DNA of 64,000 nucleotides from Azospirillum brasilense (GTDB lineage Bacteria > Pseudomonadota > Alphaproteobacteria > Azospirillales > Azospirillaceae), in contig NZ_CP032347.1 in assembly GCF_005222205.1 (NCBI RefSeq), positions 496,001 through 560,000 of the forward strand. The letters run 5' to 3'. A program made the translations under genes and the position numbers. The notes beneath the pieces were generated by a model. The model was not told the origin of the DNA. It saw only the letters and a list, made by a program, of their open reading frames with translations, and searched no databases. This document shows positions 50,868 to 59,547 of this stretch, piece by piece. Within the stretch, counting starts at the first letter, position 1, and every line of letters begins with the position of its first letter.

Positions 50868-51773
50868 ATGGCGCGCCGCCTTCCGCCCCTTCTCGCCCTC
50901 CGCGCCTTCGACATCTTCGCCCGGCAGGGCACGGTGCGGGCCGCCGCCGACGAGCTGGCGGTGTCCCACACGGTGGTGTCGCGCCACATCCAGAATCTGG
51001 AACAGGCGGTGGGGGTGAAGCTGGTGGCGAAGTCGGGGCGCGGCCTGTCCCTGACCCGCGAGGGCATCCGCTACGCCGCCCAGCTCCGCCGCGCCTTCGA
51101 CCTGATCGGCGAGGCGAGCAACGAGCTGCGCAACGGCGGGATGGAGGCGGTGCACATCTGCTGCCTCGCCGGGCTGGCGTCGCGCTGCCTGCTCGCCCGC
51201 CTGCCGGAGTTGGAGGAGGCGCTGACCGGGCGGGAGGTGATCCTTCAGCCGACCTCGACCCGCCCCGACTTCAGCCGGGAGGAGGCCGACGCGGAGATCA
51301 TGTATCTGGAGGACGGCGGCTCCGTCGCCGACGGGCTGCGCTCGGAAATGTTCGCGCGGCCGCGCATCCTCGCCATCGCCAGCCCGGAGTTCAAGGCGCG
51401 CTACCCGGACGTGCGCACGCCCGCCGACCTCGTCGGCCTGCCGCTGATCCACGAGCAGTCCACCGGCATGTGGGAAGCCTGGCTGGAGGAGGCCGGCATC
51501 GCCGACATTCCCCGGCTGCGCGGCCCCCGGCTGTGGCAGGCGCACTTGACCATCGAGGCGGCCCGGCTGGGGCGCGGGGTGGCGCTGGTCAGCGACCTGC
51601 TGGTGACCGAGCCGCTGGCCAACGGCGAACTGGTGGAGATGGTGGACAGCAACGTCACCATCGGCGGCTATTACTTCATCGCCCCGGTCCACCGCTGGAA
51701 CACGCCGGTGATCTCGGCCATCCGGCAATGGCTGCGCGGCGTGTTCCCGCCGGACCAGACCTCCACCTTGTAA
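50868..51773 (+). CDS. LysR-type transcriptional regulator
   Basis: 301 aa. N-terminal winged helix-turn-helix (LRAFDIFARQGTVRAAADEL, VVSRHIQNLEQ, LTREG) and a LysR substrate-binding domain (residues about 90-295). The start at 50868 follows AAAGG at close spacing; an in-frame ATG at about 50802 is an alternative. It lies downstream of the CoA-transferase and opposite the thiolase operon and probably controls the divergent promoter with an acid or acyl-CoA as inducer. Confidence 0.92.
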   Translation: MARRLPPLLALRAFDIFARQGTVRAAADELAVSHTVVSRHIQNLEQAVGVKLVAKSGRGLSLTREGIRYAAQLRRAFDLIGEASNELRNGGMEAVHICCLAGLASRCLLARLPELEEALTGREVILQPTSTRPDFSREEADAEIMYLEDGGSVADGLRSEMFARPRILAIASPEFKARYPDVRTPADLVGLPLIHEQSTGMWEAWLEEAGIADIPRLRGPRLWQAHLTIEAARLGRGVALVSDLLVTEPLANGELVEMVDSNVTIGGYYFIAPVHRWNTPVISAIRQWLRGVFPPDQTSTL

Positions 51774-51782
51774 GGCACTTCC

Positions 51783-52292
51783 ATGACCCAGGACCACGCC
51801 CTGCCGCCGGACATCCTGCCGTCCGACATCCTGCTGTCCGGCGTGCACACCGTCGACGAGAGCTGGATCGACCTCTACGGCCACATGAACATGGTGCGCT
51901 ACGTCGCCCTGTTCGACGAGGTCGGCTATGCCCTGATGGAGCAATGGGGGCTGGGCGAGACCTACACGCGGGACGAGGGGCTCGGCCTGTTCGTCGTCGA
52001 TGTGGCGGTGCATTACCGGCGGGAGCTGCGCGCCGGCACGCCCTTGCAGGTGGCCCTGCGGCTGCTCGACGCCGACGACAAGCGGCTGCTGAGCCTGCTG
52101 GAGATCCGCCGGACCGACGACGGCACGGTCGCGGCGACCATGGAGCAACTGTCGATCCACGTCGATCTGGGCACCCGCAAGGTGACGCCCTTTCCGCCGA
52201 CGCTTGCGGAGCGCCTGCGCGCCCTGGCGACGGTCCAATCCGCCCATCTCCTGCCGCCCCGCCACCGGCGACGGCTGCACATCCGGGGATAG
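51783..52292 (+). CDS. Hot-dog thioesterase (4HBT family)
   Basis: 169 aa with the 4-hydroxybenzoyl-CoA thioesterase-type motif: ESWIDLYGHMNMVRYVALFDEVGYALMEQWG, then VVDVAVHYRRELRAGTPLQV. The Asp-Leu-Tyr-Gly-His-Met-Asn stretch contains the usual catalytic carboxylate region. It would release CoA from a product or a dead-end acyl-CoA. It lies 9 bases after the LysR stop, so it probably belongs to the same unit. Confidence 0.88.
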   Translation: MTQDHALPPDILPSDILLSGVHTVDESWIDLYGHMNMVRYVALFDEVGYALMEQWGLGETYTRDEGLGLFVVDVAVHYRRELRAGTPLQVALRLLDADDKRLLSLLEIRRTDDGTVAATMEQLSIHVDLGTRKVTPFPPTLAERLRALATVQSAHLLPPRHRRRLHIRG

Positions 52293-52315
52293 CAGCGCCC
52301 GCAATCGCCTTTATG

Positions 52316-52491
52316 ACCCTCGCCCCTCCGGGGAGAGGGAGGGGACCCGCGCCGTAGGCGTGGGGAGGGTGAGGGGGCCGGTGCGCCTTCGGTGCACCGC
52401 CAAGGGGCATGCTGCCCCTTGGCAATCCCCTGGCACAGGCTGCGCCTGTGCTGCCCCCTCACCCTGACCCTCTCCCCGGAGGGGAGAGGGG
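52316..52491. repeat. Inverted REP-like modules enclosing three hairpins
   Basis: Outer modules at 52316-52377 and 52453-52491 are inverted copies of the CCCTCTCC...GGAGAGGG/GGGTGAGGG type seen at 45 kb. Between them are three hairpins: 52379-52399 (CGGTGC/GCACCG), 52400-52422 (a perfect 10-bp stem, CCAAGGGGCA/TGCCCCTTGG) and 52433-52451 (a perfect 8-bp stem, GCACAGGC/GCCTGTGC). The whole lies in the 259-base gap between the thioesterase and the FtsX-type permease. Confidence 0.85.
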
Positions 52492-52551
52492 AACTTCAAA
52501 CGCGACAGCGAGGCGGCCAAAACGGTTGCCGGCCGGCGGGACCTTCACGAT

Positions 52552-55092
52552 ATGTCCGCCATGACTCATCTGCGCATCGCGTTGCGGCTGGCTTGGCGGG
52601 ACCTGCGGGGCGGCGTCGCCGGACTTTGGATCGTTGTCCTTGGCGTGGCGCTGGGGACCGCCATGATGGCCGCCATCGGCTCGCTCAGCGGCGGCGTGCT
52701 GGACGGAATGCGGGCCACCGCGCGCGAGGCGGTCGGCGGCGATCTCTCCCTGCGCCTGTTCCACGCCCCGGCGACGCCGGAGCAGCGGGCCGTCCTCGAC
52801 ACGATGGGCAGGGTCGGCGAGACCGCGGAACTGCGACCCGTTGCCTCGGCGGTGAACGGTGACACCCGCGCCCTGGTCGAGCTGAAGGCGGTCGAGGAAA
52901 GCTACCCGCTGGTTGGCACGGCGGCGGTGTCCGGCGCCGCGTCCCTCGCCGAGGCGCTGGCCCATCGGGACGGGCGATGGGGAGCGGCGGTGTCCGCCGA
53001 CCTCCTCGACGCGCTGGCGCTGGGCGTCGGCGACCGGCTGCGGCTCGGTGCCGCCGAGGTCGCGATCCGCGCCGTTCTGGAACATGAGCCGGACCGGACC
53101 TTCCGCGCCTTCTCCCTCGGCCCGCGCGTCGTCATCGACCGCCGGGCGCTGAACGCGACGGGCCTCGCCGAGCCGGGGATGCCCGTCTACTGGTATTATC
53201 GCCTCCTCCTGCCGGAAACGGCCCGCTCCGACGAAGTCCTGCGCGATCTGGAACGCCGCTTTCCCGACGCCGGATGGCGGATTGTCGACGCAGCCCACGG
53301 CATTCCGGGCGTGGACCGCACCGTGCATCTCGCCCGCGCGCTGTTCCTTCTCGGGTCGCTGTCGATCCTGCTGATCGGCGGTGTCGGCGTCAGCCGGGCG
53401 CTGTCGGCGCACCTCGCCCGGCGGTTGCCGGTCCTGGCGACGCTGAAGGCGCTGGGCGGTTCGCCACGCCTTCTCTTCACCGCCTTCCTGATCCAGACGC
53501 TGGCGGTGGTCGGCGTGGCGCTGCTGATCGGCCTGGGCACCGGCGCCCTGCTGGCCGCCATGGCCGTGAACGCGCTGCCTCTCGACTGGATGCCGGAGAC
53601 GGGCGGCGCCGTCGATCCGGCGGCCCTGCTGTTGGCGGGGGCGGTCGGGCTGCTGGTGGCCCTGCTCTGCGCCGTGCCGCCGCTGGCCCGCGCCGCCGGA
53701 ACCAGCCCCGCGGCGATCTGGCGGGGAGTAGTGGACGACCGGACGCGTTCCGTGGGCTGGCGGACCCGTGGCGCCATCGCGCTGCTCGGGCTGGCGCTCA
53801 CCGGCCTTCTCGCCGCCTGGACGGGGATGCCGATCGCGGTCGCCGGTTTCCTCCTTGTCGCCGGGCTGGTGGCGGCGGGGTTCGCGCTGCTCGGGCGCGG
53901 GCTCGCCAGCATGGCACGCCGGCTGGCGCACGGACGGCGACCGGTGGTCCGGCTGGCCGTCGCCAACCTCGGTCGGCCCGGTGCCCCGACGGTCCCGATG
54001 GCGGTCGCGCTGGGCATCGGCCTGACTCTGCTGGTGGCGGTCGGTGTGGTCGGACGGTCGGCGACCGGCCATGTCGCGGCGACGCTGCCGGCGCTGACGC
54101 CTTCCGTCGTCGTTCTGAACATTCACCCGCCGGACGGAAAGCGTCTGAGCGAACACCTGTACGCCCTCCCCGGCGTCGAACGGGTCAAGACGGCGCCGTT
54201 CCTGCACGCCCGGATCAGTCGCCTCAACGGCATCGCCATCACCGAGGCGGACGCCCCGCGCTCCGTCGGCTGGGCGGTGCGCGGCGACCGTGGACTGTCC
54301 TGGCGCGACCGCCCCGCCCCCACTGACCGGATCGTCGCGGGGAGTTGGTGGCCCGAGGGCTATACCGGCCCGCCGCTCGCCTCGCTGGACGCGCAGGTCG
54401 CCCGCCGGCTGGGGCTGTCGGTGGGGGACCGCCTCACGCTGGCCCTGGCAAGCGGCCCGGTGACCGCGACGGTCGCCAACCTCCGGCGCATCGACTGGAC
54501 GCGGCTCGACCTGGACTTCCCGGTTCTCCTCTCCCCCTTCCCCGAACCGCCGCCGCACAGCCTCGTCACTGCCGTCTGGTCCTTGCCCGAAGCGGTTCCG
54601 GCGGTTGAGGCGGCGGTGACGCAGGCAATCCCGCAAGCCCCCACGATCCGCGTGGCGGAGGTTCTGGACACGCTCGGCTCGACCGTCCAGACCGTGCGAG
54701 GGCTTCTCGACGGCCTGTCCGCCGTCGCTCTCGGCGCGGCGGCCGTGGTCCTTCTCGGCGCCATCGCCAGCAGCGCCCGGCGCCGGCTTCAGGAAATGGC
54801 GATCCTGCACGCCCTCGGGGTCGGGCGGCGTTCGATGGTCCAGGCGGTGGTGCTGGAGTTCGTCCTCCTAGGCGCCGCCGTCGCCGCGGTCGCGGTGCCG
54901 CTCGGCTGGGTCGGCGGCGCGGCGGTGGTCGCCGGCCTTGCCGAGGGCGCTCCCCTCCCCGGAGGCGCTGTTCCCCTGGCCGCCTTTCTTGGCACCATCG
55001 CCGCGATGGCGGCGGTCGGGGCCGTGCTGGTGGCTTGGCTGCCGCGACGGAACGTGATGCGGCGCCTGCGCAGCACCCCCCTGTCCGCCTGA
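52552..55092 (+). CDS. FtsX-type ABC permease (LolC/MacB-like)
   Basis: 846 aa with two FtsX-type modules. A first transmembrane helix (about 20-45) is followed by a large periplasmic domain, three helices between about 265 and 440 (VTLKALGGSP-type loop: PVLATLKALGGSPRLLFTAF), a second long soluble domain and three C-terminal helices with the matching loop (EMAILHALGVGRRSMVQAV). Such permeases work with a cytosolic ATPase to move lipids, lipoproteins or peptides mechanically. No ATPase gene lies near. The start codon has no convincing ribosome binding site; ATG at 52561 is an alternative. Confidence 0.85.
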   Translation: MSAMTHLRIALRLAWRDLRGGVAGLWIVVLGVALGTAMMAAIGSLSGGVLDGMRATAREAVGGDLSLRLFHAPATPEQRAVLDTMGRVGETAELRPVASAVNGDTRALVELKAVEESYPLVGTAAVSGAASLAEALAHRDGRWGAAVSADLLDALALGVGDRLRLGAAEVAIRAVLEHEPDRTFRAFSLGPRVVIDRRALNATGLAEPGMPVYWYYRLLLPETARSDEVLRDLERRFPDAGWRIVDAAHGIPGVDRTVHLARALFLLGSLSILLIGGVGVSRALSAHLARRLPVLATLKALGGSPRLLFTAFLIQTLAVVGVALLIGLGTGALLAAMAVNALPLDWMPETGGAVDPAALLLAGAVGLLVALLCAVPPLARAAGTSPAAIWRGVVDDRTRSVGWRTRGAIALLGLALTGLLAAWTGMPIAVAGFLLVAGLVAAGFALLGRGLASMARRLAHGRRPVVRLAVANLGRPGAPTVPMAVALGIGLTLLVAVGVVGRSATGHVAATLPALTPSVVVLNIHPPDGKRLSEHLYALPGVERVKTAPFLHARISRLNGIAITEADAPRSVGWAVRGDRGLSWRDRPAPTDRIVAGSWWPEGYTGPPLASLDAQVARRLGLSVGDRLTLALASGPVTATVANLRRIDWTRLDLDFPVLLSPFPEPPPHSLVTAVWSLPEAVPAVEAAVTQAIPQAPTIRVAEVLDTLGSTVQTVRGLLDGLSAVALGAAAVVLLGAIASSARRRLQEMAILHALGVGRRSMVQAVVLEFVLLGAAVAAVAVPLGWVGGAAVVAGLAEGAPLPGGAVPLAAFLGTIAAMAAVGAVLVAWLPRRNVMRRLRSTPLSA

Positions 55093-55104
55093 TCCGCCGG
55101 CCCG

Positions 55105-56163
55105 TCAGGCCATCTCCGCCGCCGGGATGATGTCGTCGGTCAGCAGGGCGTTGAGCAGGCCGACATGCCCATCCGACCGCGCCGGGCGGGTGGGGTCGGA
55201 GGTGACGACGACCGTCAGCCCCAGGCTGGGCACCAGATAAAGCATCTGCCCGCCATAGCCGCGCGCGTAGGCGATGCGGTGCCCCTTCGCCTGGGCGAGG
55301 AACCAGCCGTACCCGTAGTCGTCGCCGGAGAAGGGAGAGCGCGTGCGCGGCACCCAGGAATCCCGCACCCAGGCGGTGCTGATGACCGGCTGCCCGTTCC
55401 ACAGCCCGCCCTGCCGCCACAGCTCGCCGAAGCGGAACAGGTCGAGCGGCGACAGCGCCATGTTGTTCCCGCCGAGATAGAAGCCCTGCGGGTCGCGCGT
55501 CCATGACGGCACCTCGATCCCCAGCGGCTCGCCCAGCCAGTCCCGCGCCAGGGACAGCAGGCTGCGCCCCGACGCGCTGGACAGCGCCGCGCCCAGCAAA
55601 TGGTAGCTCCCGGTCGAATAGAGCATGCGGGCGCCCGGCTCGGTGACGAAGGGACGGCGCAGCGCGTCGGCGATCCAATTGCGGCTGTTGATCCAGCGGC
55701 CGTAGCCCGGCCCGGAGGTCGGTTCCAGACCGGCCTGCATGGTCAGAAGGTCAGCGATGGTGATCCGGCGCACCCGTGGATCGACGCCCGCCGGAACCAG
55801 TCCCGGCGCCGCCTCGGCGAGGGTGACATCGACGCCGCGCAGGACCCCGCGGTCGATGGCAATGCCGGCGAGCGAGGCGGCAATGGTCTTGGACACCGAC
55901 TTGACGTTCACGGCGCGGTTCACCGCCGGTCCCCGGAAAGCCTCCGCCGACACCACCTCGCCGTTCCGCCCGATGACCAGCGCGTGGATCTGTTCGAGCC
56001 CGGCCGCCCGTTTGACCGCCCTTTCCAGCAGCACCGGATCGAACGCGGCCCCGGCCGCGGGTTGGGCGGCAAGCAGCGGGCGCATCAGGCCGCCGAGGGA
56101 CGCGGCAGCGACGGCGGCAAGGACGGTGCGGCGGCCGAGCCGCAACGGCGAGTTCGAGGTCAT
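55105..56163 (-). CDS. Class C beta-lactamase-like serine hydrolase, Tat-exported
   Basis: 352 aa. The N-terminus (RLGRRTVLAAVAAASLGG) fits a twin-arginine signal. The serine-based SxxK motif is S89-V-S-K92 (VKSVSKTIAASLAG). The second motif reads YST where Y-S-N is typical, and the third is in HVGLLN/TSD region rather than a clear KTG, so it is more likely an esterase or peptidase of family S12 than a beta-lactamase. The start at 56163 lies near the LexA box of the divergent repair gene. Confidence 0.82.
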   Translation of the reverse strand: MTSNSPLRLGRRTVLAAVAAASLGGLMRPLLAAQPAAGAAFDPVLLERAVKRAAGLEQIHALVIGRNGEVVSAEAFRGPAVNRAVNVKSVSKTIAASLAGIAIDRGVLRGVDVTLAEAAPGLVPAGVDPRVRRITIADLLTMQAGLEPTSGPGYGRWINSRNWIADALRRPFVTEPGARMLYSTGSYHLLGAALSSASGRSLLSLARDWLGEPLGIEVPSWTRDPQGFYLGGNNMALSPLDLFRFGELWRQGGLWNGQPVISTAWVRDSWVPRTRSPFSGDDYGYGWFLAQAKGHRIAYARGYGGQMLYLVPSLGLTVVVTSDPTRPARSDGHVGLLNALLTDDIIPAAEMA

Positions 56164-56271
56164 CCCGGATATGTGGTCCCGCGTCGCTGCCATCCAAGAT
56201 TGCCCGAGAGGCCCTGATCGGACTTTGTCCCACCCGGCGCCGCACACGCCGCTTGCCTCCCCACCCCATGG

Positions 56272-56286
56272 GAACATATTAAGAAC
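56272..56286. promoter_or_regulatory. Predicted alphaproteobacterial LexA (SOS) box, GAAC-N7-GAAC
   Basis: GAAC at 56272-56275, seven bases (ATATTAA), and GAAC at 56283-56286. This matches the alphaproteobacterial LexA motif GAAC-N7-GAAC (GTTC-N7-GTTC on the other strand). It lies directly before the first ATG of the radical SAM gene and upstream of the divergent hydrolase gene, where a repressor would block transcription. Confidence 0.75.
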
Positions 56287-56307
56287 ATGCAAGCAGCGTG
56301 GGATGGG

Positions 56308-57525
56308 ATGATGGACGACGCCTTGATCGAGAAGCTCGGCATTCTGGCCGACGCGGCGAAATACGACGCCTCCTGCGCCTCGTCCGGCGCCAAGCCGCGG
56401 CGCGGCGGCAAGGAGGGGCTGGGCTCGACCACCGGCGCCGGCATCTGCCATGCCTACACGCCGGACGGGCGCTGCGTCTCGCTCCTGAAGATCCTGCTGA
56501 CCAACCACTGCCTGTTCGACTGCGTGTACTGCATCAACCGGCGCTCCTCCAACGTCCGCCGCGCCCGCTTCACGGTGGAGGAGGTGGTGGAACTGACCCT
56601 CGGCTTCTACAAGCGCAATTGCATCGAGGGATTGTTCCTGTCCTCCGGCATCATCCGCTCGCCGGATCACACGATGGAGCAGATGATGCTGGTGGCGCGG
56701 ACCCTGCGGCGCGACCACGGCTTCGCCGGCTACATCCACCTGAAGACCATTCCCGAAGCCAGCCCCTGGCTGATCGAGCAGGCCGGGCTGTGGGCGGACC
56801 GCCTGTCGATCAACCTCGAACTGCCTTCCGACCACAGCCTGAAGGCCTTCGCGCCGGAGAAGAACGGCGGCACCATCAAGGCGGTGATGGGGCAGGTCAA
56901 CGAGCGCATCGTCGAGGCCAAGGAGGAGCGCCGCCGCTTCTCCCCCGCCGGCCAGAGCACCCAACTCATCGTCGGCGCCGACGACGCCACCGACCGCTCG
57001 GTGCTGGAGACCAGCGGCACGCTCTACCAGCGCTACGGGCTGCGCCGCGTCTACTACTCCGCCTTCAGCCCGATCCCGGAGGCCAGCTCTGTGCTGCCGG
57101 TCAAGCCGCCGCCTTTGCAGCGGGAGAACCGGCTGTATCAGGCCGACTGGCTGCTGCGCTATTACGGCTTCACCGTGGAGGAGATCGCGTCCGGCGGCGA
57201 GGGCGGGATGCTCGACCTCGGCATTGACCCCAAGCTAGCCTGGGCGCTGAAGAACCGCGAGCGCTTCCCGGTGGACGTCAACCGCGCCGACCGCGAGATG
57301 CTGCTGCGGGTGCCGGGGCTGGGCGCGCGCGCCGTGGACAAGATCCTGTCGGCGCGCCGCCATACCCGCCTGCGCATGGAGGATCTGGGGCGGCTGTCGA
57401 ACGGGCTGCGGCGCGCCCGCCCCTTCCTGATTGCCGCCGATTACCACCCCGCGGGCGGGCTGACCGACCGGCTGGACCTGCGCCAGCGCTTGGTCACGCC
57501 GTCCAGCCAACTGAGCCTGTTCTGA
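56308..57525 (+). CDS. Radical SAM protein linked to UdgX-type DNA repair
   Basis: About 405 aa. The iron-sulfur motif C-L-F-D-C-V-Y-C (LTNHCLFDCVYC) is the radical SAM CxxxCxxC signature. A C-terminal helix-hairpin-helix (VNRADREMLLRVPGLGARAVDKILSARR) is a DNA-binding fold. Family knowledge: proteins of this type, named putative DNA modification/repair radical SAM protein, always neighbour a uracil-DNA glycosylase-fold gene, as here. The SOS box abuts the ATG at 56287, so I place the start at 56308 (ATGATG), with the true start between them uncertain. The substrate is unknown. Confidence 0.88.
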   Translation: MMDDALIEKLGILADAAKYDASCASSGAKPRRGGKEGLGSTTGAGICHAYTPDGRCVSLLKILLTNHCLFDCVYCINRRSSNVRRARFTVEEVVELTLGFYKRNCIEGLFLSSGIIRSPDHTMEQMMLVARTLRRDHGFAGYIHLKTIPEASPWLIEQAGLWADRLSINLELPSDHSLKAFAPEKNGGTIKAVMGQVNERIVEAKEERRRFSPAGQSTQLIVGADDATDRSVLETSGTLYQRYGLRRVYYSAFSPIPEASSVLPVKPPPLQRENRLYQADWLLRYYGFTVEEIASGGEGGMLDLGIDPKLAWALKNRERFPVDVNRADREMLLRVPGLGARAVDKILSARRHTRLRMEDLGRLSNGLRRARPFLIAADYHPAGGLTDRLDLRQRLVTPSSQLSLF

Positions 57526-57527
57526 CG

Positions 57528-58946
57528 ATGCACACGATCACCTTGCGGGAAGGGGCGGATCTCGACGGCTTCCGCCGGGCGGTGCGCCGCCTCGCCGCCG
57601 CCGGGACGGCGCCCGACAAGGTGCTGTGGAGCGTCGGCGCGCCGTCGCTGTTCGGCGGCGAGGCGGCGCTCGCTTCCGAAGGCGGCGCCCCGGTCTTCCT
57701 GCCCCAGGCGGTCGGGCAACTGATCGAAACCGTCGTCTGCCACGGCGATCCGGAACGCTACGCCCTGCTCTACCGGCTGGTCTGGCGCGTGCTGAACGGG
57801 GAGCGGGCGCTGCTCGACCAGCACGCCGACCCGCTGGTGCACCGGTTGGAACGGCTCGACAAGGCGGTTCGCCGGGACATCCACAAGATGCACGCCTTCC
57901 TGCGCTTCCGCGCCCTGCCCGGCCCGGATGGGGAGGAGCGTTACGTCGCGTGGTTCGAACCCGACCATCACATCGTCGAAGCCGTCGCCCCCTTCTTCGT
58001 CGAGCGCTTCGAAAGCATGGCGTGGACGATCCTCACCCCGAAGGGCTCGCTGCACTGGGACCGCCGGCGCCTGATGAGCGGCCCGCCCGCCGAGCGTCCG
58101 GACGCGCCGGCCCATGACCGCTTTGTCGATGACCGCTTCGCCGAGGGCTGGCAACGCTATTACGAGAGCACGTTCAACCCGGCGCGGGTCAACCCGACGG
58201 CCATGCGGGCGGAGATGCCGCGGAAATACTGGGCCAACATGCCGGAGACGGCGGCCATCCCGGCCATGGTCCGCTCCGCCCCCGCCCGCGTCCAGGCGAT
58301 GCTGGAGGCCGAGGCCGCCGTCCCGCGCCGCCGCATGCCCGAGAAGGCCGTGGCGGCGATGGCCCGGCAGGCGCCGGACAGCCTCGCCGACCTGAACCGC
58401 CTGATCCAACGCTCCGAACCGCTGGTGCCGGGGGCGACGCAGGCGGTGCTGGGCGAGGGGCCGGAGGGTGCGGCCATCGCCATCGTCGGCGAGCAGCCGG
58501 GCGACCAGGAGGACCGCGAGGGCCGCCCCTTCGTCGGCCCCGCCGGCCAGTTGCTGACCGCCGCGCTGGAGGAGGCCGGGATCGACCGCGGCGGCCTCTA
58601 CCTGACCAACGCCGTCAAGCACTTCAAGTTCGTCCAGCGCGGCAAGCGGCGCATCCACCAGTCGCCCACCGCCGGCGAGGTCAAGCATTACCGCTGGTGG
58701 CTGATGACGGAGCTTGGCTTCGTCCGTCCCCGCCTCGTCGTCGCGCTGGGAGCCACCGCGGCCCTGGCGATGACCGGCCGGCCCGTTGCGGTGCTGCGCG
58801 AGCGCGGACCGATGGCTTTCGACGGGTGGAACGGCTTCATCACCGTCCACCCATCCTACCTGCTGAGGCTTCCGGGGGAGGAGGAGCGGCGGCGGGCGCA
58901 AGCGGCGTTCGTGGCCGACCTGCGCCGGGCCGCGGCGCTGGCGTGA
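57528..58946 (+). CDS. udgX: UdgX-family uracil-DNA-binding protein with N-terminal DUF4130
   Basis: 472 aa. The N-terminal ~230 residues match the DUF4130/SAM-linked domain. The UDG fold follows, with the motif GEQPGDQED (321-329), the UdgX-specific loop KRRIH (373-377) and HPSYLL at 441-446. In UdgX the histidine of this loop forms a covalent bond with the uracil site, which makes the protein a suicidal-type binder rather than an ordinary glycosylase. The ATG follows the radical SAM stop by 2 bases, so the pair is translationally coupled and under the same SOS box. Confidence 0.92.
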   Translation: MHTITLREGADLDGFRRAVRRLAAAGTAPDKVLWSVGAPSLFGGEAALASEGGAPVFLPQAVGQLIETVVCHGDPERYALLYRLVWRVLNGERALLDQHADPLVHRLERLDKAVRRDIHKMHAFLRFRALPGPDGEERYVAWFEPDHHIVEAVAPFFVERFESMAWTILTPKGSLHWDRRRLMSGPPAERPDAPAHDRFVDDRFAEGWQRYYESTFNPARVNPTAMRAEMPRKYWANMPETAAIPAMVRSAPARVQAMLEAEAAVPRRRMPEKAVAAMARQAPDSLADLNRLIQRSEPLVPGATQAVLGEGPEGAAIAIVGEQPGDQEDREGRPFVGPAGQLLTAALEEAGIDRGGLYLTNAVKHFKFVQRGKRRIHQSPTAGEVKHYRWWLMTELGFVRPRLVVALGATAALAMTGRPVAVLRERGPMAFDGWNGFITVHPSYLLRLPGEEERRRAQAAFVADLRRAAALA

Positions 58947-58979
58947 GGCGGGGTCAGGCCGTCTCCGGCGTCCGCGTCC

Positions 58980-59198
58980 TCACGCGCCCTGCTGCTTGAA
59001 CCGCTTGCCCACCGTGCACTGGATGCGTTGAAGCTCGTACTTCGGGTGGTCATTGATCCACTTGGCGCTCTCGATCTGGCCGGCGATCGGGCAGCTCGAC
59101 ATGGTCAGGGGTTCGGTGTCGGGAACCATCGGGTTGATGGTCCGGCACTGGGTCGGGTCGGACGCCAGGCAGAAGATCATCGACAGGGTAACGAACAT
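58980..59198 (-). CDS. Small Cys-containing protein, paralogue A
   Basis: 72 aa. A GGAG site lies 7 bases before the ATG at 59198. The N-terminal stretch (MFVTLSMIFCLASDPTQC) is a short hydrophobic start with two cysteines; later come C-P-I-A-G-Q, WINDHPKYELQRIQC and a basic tail. It is clearly related to the protein at 59548-59742. The pattern C-L-A-x-x-P-x-Q-C, a later C, W-x-x-x-H-P and a final C looks like a disulfide-rich small fold. Function unknown. Confidence 0.7.
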   Translation of the reverse strand: MFVTLSMIFCLASDPTQCRTINPMVPDTEPLTMSSCPIAGQIESAKWINDHPKYELQRIQCTVGKRFKQQGA

Positions 59199-59547
59199 TG
59201 GGTGCTCCAAAACGCAACGGCACGGCTGTGCCAACATCGTGTGGATCAGCGAGAGCAAGCCGCATGCCATGCCCAGGACGAGGACAGGATTGCAGGATTC
59301 CGGCTGCTCGGAAATGAGCCAGACCACAGGGCGCCGAATCATTAGGCATCGAAGGTTAACCAATGCCTAAACGTTGGGAGTTTGCGAAGCCGTTGGTGCA
59401 GCGGATGAAGCGGAACGGTCCGCATGGTCCAGATAAGCCTTCGCGCAAGTCTGGAGTCGGCGCGCCGCTGGTCAACGGAACGTTGAGTGAAGTGTCTCGT
59501 ATCCTTGAAGCAACCTGCGCTGGTCCTTGAAGCAACCTGCGCTGGCG
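59199..59547. other. Spacer between the two small paralogues
   Basis: About 350 bases with no supported gene. Near its right end is a perfect 22-base tandem duplication (59502-59523 and 59524-59545). No promoter or RNA gene could be assigned. Confidence 0.5.
59502..59545. repeat. 22-bp perfect tandem duplication
   Basis: The unit starts TCCTTGAAGCAACCTGCGCT and ends with GG; two copies abut with no spacer. It lies just after the 3' end (on the minus strand) of paralogue B and could be a simple replication slippage event. Confidence 0.9.

Noticed and set aside
55105..56163. Reading the serine hydrolase as an antibiotic-resistance beta-lactamase
   Set aside because: The second and third active-site motifs do not match class C lactamases; an esterase or peptidase of the same fold is more likely.
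56164..56964. A 5' extension of the serine hydrolase to 619 residues
   Set aside because: It is antisense to the radical SAM gene; the Tat-like signal starts at 56163.
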